Positions 60,717-64,000 of a DNA stretch of 64,000 nt are shown one piece after another (the stretch's first letter is position 1; the number at the start of each line of letters is the position of its first letter). The stretch lies in NCBI GenBank assembly GCA_963704455.1, contig OY969905.1, positions 372,001 to 436,000 of the forward strand, in the 5' to 3' direction. A model generated the notes under the pieces. It had not been told where the DNA came from. It did not search any database and was given only the letters and a program-made list of their open reading frames with translations. The translations under genes and the position numbers were made by a program. The DNA comes from DASTCZ01 sp963704455 (lineage in GTDB: Bacteria > Acidobacteriota > Terriglobia > Acidiferrales > UBA7541).

Positions 60717-62045
60717 CTACTTCGTGTCGGCCCAGCCGTAAAGCTTTAGCGCATTCCCCCGCAGCACCATCCGCGCGATTTCCATGGCTCGCTCACGGGA
60801 GATTTCGCCGTCCTGCATCATTCCTGTAAGCGCGATTGCCAGCGCCTCGCGCCCGGTTTGGCTGGTCTGCCAGCCGATCTCTTCCCAGTCAAATTCTTTT
60901 TCGCCGGGGTAGAGGTCGGTCCCAAACAAAACTTTCTCGGGATACCATTCGAGCCAGTATCGCAGCACCCCCGCGAGATGCCGCGGCGAGGTCGCCCAGG
61001 TCTGCTCGGAGAGGTCCGTGTAAACGTTTGGCTTCATCAGCAGAACAGCAACCACATCCGAAAACGCGCCCGCGCCGCCATGCAGAAGGACGAAATTCGT
61101 TTTGCGCAGTGCCGGATCATCCAGCACGGATTCGAGCAGGATCGGGTTTGCGCCATGCAATTCAAAATAGCCGCCGCAGCCGGCGCCGGTGTGAATGTGT
61201 ACGGGCAGGCCCAGTCGTCCGGCTTCCGCTGCGATGTAGCGGAACAAATAGTCCTGAAGATGAAGATATTCGTCCTTCGATGGCGCACCGCCGCCTGCGT
61301 ATTTGGCGTAAATCGCCGCGGCGTCCTGCTGGCTTTCCGGCTCGAAGTCGAGCGACCGCAGGTAAGCAGCCTCAAATTTAATTGCGACCGCGCCGGTTTG
61401 TTTTTGCCGCTCCAGCTCCGGCGTGACCATTCGCGCTAAATATTCTCCAAGCGTTGTCGGCAACGCAGAGACTCCAAGGTCCTTGCGGTAGCGCTCGAGC
61501 AGCATAGCCTCGCGCGTAAAGAAAAACTTGCGGTCGGGAGTTTCGTTCGCCAGCGACCCGCTGGGGAACGGCACGAGCAGCGGGTCGTCAAACGGGACCC
61601 ACCGAAAATGCGGCGGCACAAGACCGCGCCCGAGCGCGATGCGGTTTGCCAGCTCAGTTTCAATTCCAAGTTTGCCGAGCACCCAAGCGGAATAATTGTC
61701 CCCTTGTTCGCGCTGGATGCGCTGCTTCGTCTGCAGCATTTCTTTAATGTGCGCCTCGTTGCGGTCGTTGTATGCGTAGCTCCACAGAGCCTTCCACGCG
61801 GCAAGAATCTGCGGATTCTCCTCGCGTGCGGAAGTGGGCAGCGTCGTCGGCTCCAGCGGATCGCAGGGAAGGGCGTCGAACTCGTCATCACGCTCTCCCG
61901 GTGCAACCAGGCGCGGCGGGTGCGAGTGATTGTCAATCGCCAGGATTTTGCGAATTTCCGCCGAAAGCGCCGGGTCAGGCGTCTGCGCGGCTGTGGTCAA
62001 GGCAAACGCGGCGGTCACGACCATCAGGACGATTATTTTTTTCAT
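60717..62045 (-). CDS. Exported amidohydrolase (Amidohydrolase_2 type)
   Basis: The 442-residue product is chosen from ATG 62045, which follows GGAGGTGAT (an exceptionally complete ribosome-binding site). A signal peptide (MKKIIVLMVVTAAFALTTAA) is clear. The TIM-barrel metal motifs are IDNHSHP, LPVHIHTGAGCGGYFELHG, NFVLLHGGAGAF and VLFGTDLYPGEKEFDWEEIG. Its substrate is unknown; similar enzymes include decarboxylases and glucuronate isomerase-like proteins. It runs 15 bp after the membrane TPR gene. Confidence 0.87.
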   Translation of the reverse strand: MKKIIVLMVVTAAFALTTAAQTPDPALSAEIRKILAIDNHSHPPRLVAPGERDDEFDALPCDPLEPTTLPTSAREENPQILAAWKALWSYAYNDRNEAHIKEMLQTKQRIQREQGDNYSAWVLGKLGIETELANRIALGRGLVPPHFRWVPFDDPLLVPFPSGSLANETPDRKFFFTREAMLLERYRKDLGVSALPTTLGEYLARMVTPELERQKQTGAVAIKFEAAYLRSLDFEPESQQDAAAIYAKYAGGGAPSKDEYLHLQDYLFRYIAAEAGRLGLPVHIHTGAGCGGYFELHGANPILLESVLDDPALRKTNFVLLHGGAGAFSDVVAVLLMKPNVYTDLSEQTWATSPRHLAGVLRYWLEWYPEKVLFGTDLYPGEKEFDWEEIGWQTSQTGREALAIALTGMMQDGEISRERAMEIARMVLRGNALKLYGWADTK

Positions 62046-62060
62046 GGCGATCACCTCCAA

Positions 62061-64000
62061 TTATTTCTGTCGAAGACTTTCCTGAGTGCACCCATATTCT
62101 GAGAGTGCGCGATTCCGAATCGAAACTGCTTCATCTGGCTGCCGCGACTCGTTGTACGCATTCACCAGATTTTCGGACGCTGCGCAAATTATGGTGTGGA
62201 CCGGGGCGCAGGAATTGTTCAAGTATGGCCCATTCGGCCCCTGAGCAATCGCGCACCCTTGGGGATCGAATCCCATCTTAAACACTTTGTCGAGCGATTG
62301 AAGAACTCCCGGACTCGTGGTGATGAGGTACGCCTGAACCATCGCTCCCACACCATCTATCGGACGTTTGGCCTCAAAGAGTATATTTGCCATCAGGAGG
62401 TGAGTTTCAGCCGCCGATGGCGCTAGCAATTGCGCGTGGAGCGCAGCGTCATAGGCTTTCTGAGGATCACCCAATCTCAGATAAGTAAGCGCAAGCTCCT
62501 GATAAAGGGCAAGAGACCCGGTGGGGGGGATCTCAGATTCCGGCTTGCCGCGCGAGAGCTCCCTCACGCGTGATTCCGTCGCGGCCAATTTGTCGATTGC
62601 CTCTCCTCGCTTGAGTAATTGGAGCGCCTTCTGGTAATCGGGCATGCTTTCCGGCGCGATGATCATTCTTCCATCAGCCCCCGTTTGCAGCCGCAGGTCG
62701 CCTTTCCGTTCATAGTAAGTGCCCGCGCTGGCGTAGGGGTCCGCGATGTTCAGCGAATCCGGCAACGGATCGAGAATCGCCAAGCTCTTGTTCTCCTCCT
62801 CAATCACTTCGTAAATGTTGGAGTATGTGGGGTCCAGGAAAAACATTTCCGCGGCCAGGAAGTGGTGGTTCGCGTAGCTGTTCGGCGTAGCCTCAATGCC
62901 GGCTTTCATCAACGTCAAGTTGTCGCGCCAATCGGAGTTGCGCGCCCAGGTGCGCACACCCAATGCCGCGATGATCAGGCACATTGCAACGGGCACAGCC
63001 GCGCGGGATTTCACCCTGCTGCCAACAAAATAGATACCCATCACAGCGCACGCGACAAATCCAATTGCAGGAAGGTAGAGAAATCTTTCCGCCATGATTG
63101 TGCCGATCGGAATGAGAAGGTTTGATACCGGAACGATGGTCACAACCGCGAAAGCCGCAAAAAAGAAAGCCATCCGGTTGCGCAGAAACAAAATCACCAT
63201 AGCCCCGGCAATAGCCGCAATCAAAATCCACGCGATCCAGTCCTGCAGCGTGCCGCGCGCGAGCGGGATCTGCGAGTAGTAGTAATTCCAGGACAGTTTT
63301 GCCGGCCACACCAGAAGCCACAAATATTTCGCAAGGACCTTAATTGCGGTCAGCTTCGCAACCCAGAACCCGCTGTAGACTAAAGGGTTCTGCACATATG
63401 GAAATACGGGCGCCTCTGAATGGGCGAAGACGCGCGAGCGCTGAAACCACATCAGCAGAATTGGCAGCGCTGTCGCCGCACATCCGTAGACCAATCCGCC
63501 GATCTGCTTGCGCTCCTTCCAGAAAGTGATCTCGTAAACTACAATCACGCCAAGAACCACAACCGCGCTTTCCTTTGAGAAAACGCCCATCGTCGTCACT
63601 GCCGCTAATCCTGCAAGCCACGCCCACTGGCGCCAGCCGGAGGACTCCTTACTTTTCAAATACATCCAAAAGCCGCAAAGAACGGCAAACGCGGCGAGCA
63701 AGTCCGCGCGCCCGACGATGTTCGTCACCGCCTCCGTTGACACCGGATGCACTGCCCACACCGCGGCAGTGACGAATGCAGGCCACGCCTTGCGCAAAAA
63801 TCGCAAAGCCAGCCCGTAAACGAGAAAGACATTCAGCAAGTGAATCAGCAGGTTGACCGCGTGATATCCAGCGGGCTCGCCGGCATTGCCGAGAATCGCG
63901 TAATTGAAAAGATAGGTCAGTGTGGTAAACGGACGATACAATCCTTTTTCCGGCGGCAGCCACCAGTAAGCGTAATCCATGATGAGCCCAATGTTTTCGC
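62061..64000 (-). CDS. Multi-pass membrane protein with TPR repeats, cut by the window edge
   Basis: The frame is open to the right edge, and ENIGLIMDYAYWW continues upstream of the first Met at 63980, so the N-terminus is missing. About ten membrane segments (to about residue 345 of the visible part) resemble the TMTC/DUF1736 and PMT-like glycosyltransferase superfamily: LYRPFTTLTYLFNYAILGN, AAVWAVHPVSTEAVTNIVGR and AERFLYLPAIGFVACA are typical blocks. The C-terminal part holds TPR-like units and several Cys. A protein O-glycosylation role is likely by homology but the catalytic Asp-Glu region falls near the missing N-terminus. Confidence 0.82.
   Translation of the reverse strand, partial: ENIGLIMDYAYWWLPPEKGLYRPFTTLTYLFNYAILGNAGEPAGYHAVNLLIHLLNVFLVYGLALRFLRKAWPAFVTAAVWAVHPVSTEAVTNIVGRADLLAAFAVLCGFWMYLKSKESSGWRQWAWLAGLAAVTTMGVFSKESAVVVLGVIVVYEITFWKERKQIGGLVYGCAATALPILLMWFQRSRVFAHSEAPVFPYVQNPLVYSGFWVAKLTAIKVLAKYLWLLVWPAKLSWNYYYSQIPLARGTLQDWIAWILIAAIAGAMVILFLRNRMAFFFAAFAVVTIVPVSNLLIPIGTIMAERFLYLPAIGFVACAVMGIYFVGSRVKSRAAVPVAMCLIIAALGVRTWARNSDWRDNLTLMKAGIEATPNSYANHHFLAAEMFFLDPTYSNIYEVIEEENKSLAILDPLPDSLNIADPYASAGTYYERKGDLRLQTGADGRMIIAPESMPDYQKALQLLKRGEAIDKLAATESRVRELSRGKPESEIPPTGSLALYQELALTYLRLGDPQKAYDAALHAQLLAPSAAETHLLMANILFEAKRPIDGVGAMVQAYLITTSPGVLQSLDKVFKMGFDPQGCAIAQGPNGPYLNNSCAPVHTIICAASENLVNAYNESRQPDEAVSIRNRALSEYGCTQESLRQK

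Noticed and set aside
1..64000. CRISPR arrays, rRNA and tRNA genes
   Set aside because: I saw no regularly spaced identical repeats with unique spacers, and no cloverleaf or rRNA-like sequence in the gaps; a covariance-model scan was not possible here.

Overview
The window looks like chromosomal DNA of a soil-type Acidobacteriota (Terriglobia-like) bacterium. The evidence is a TIGR03435-family protein beside an ECF sigma factor, a large Ser/Thr kinase with TPR repeats, a PilZ protein with the short N-terminus common in that group, high G+C in most of the window, and scattered small palindromic repeats. This is an inference from gene families, not a phylogenetic result.

Region 1 (1-10.6 kb) is accessory. 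A gene-free stretch with two sets of short direct repeats is followed by a lone UvrD-like helicase, a membrane protein with two DM9 repeats, a LemA protein, a Tat-exported molybdopterin oxidoreductase with its cytochrome b partner, a VOC protein, a DUF4199 membrane protein and a membrane-tethered LuxR regulator. It ends in an IS110/IS1111-type insertion sequence. That element sits inside a REP-like palindrome, and its transposase is frameshifted by a 4-bp duplication.

Region 2 (10.6-23.9 kb) holds the kinase-TPR protein, a thioredoxin-fold protein, a PhnB-like VOC protein, a Kdo hydroxylase-like enzyme, a sigma/anti-sigma/TIGR03435 cassette, an AAA+ ATPase/VWA pair, and small housekeeping-type genes (NAD(P)-binding protein, TPR protein, acyl-CoA thioesterase).

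Region 3 (24-36.3 kb) is a heme superoperon split into two divergent halves. hemE-hemN-hemY run leftward. typA, a CcsA/HemX-like membrane protein, hemA-hemC-hemD-hemB and hemL run rightward. Together they cover charged glutamyl-tRNA to protoporphyrin IX; no ferrochelatase is present.

Region 4 (36.4-46 kb) is a MoxR-centred membrane module: two paralogous multi-pass proteins, DUF4129, DUF4350, MoxR, DUF58, a zinc ribbon-rhomboid-TPR fusion, SpoIIM and RDD proteins. The SpoIIM and RDD start codons are two bases apart on opposite strands.

Region 5 (46-58.5 kb) holds a large hybrid histidine kinase, a HisC-like aminotransferase/HAD pair followed by an alpha/beta-hydrolase remnant, and a cluster that I consider the best candidate for an undescribed functional unit. 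In that cluster two tandem thymidylate-kinase-like proteins (the second with Arg for Lys in the P-loop) precede a CHAD protein with an HD-like tail, and SixA and Ppx/GppA genes converge on it. PilZ and msrB follow. The window ends with a GH20 hexosaminidase, an exported amidohydrolase and a multi-pass TPR protein cut by the right edge.
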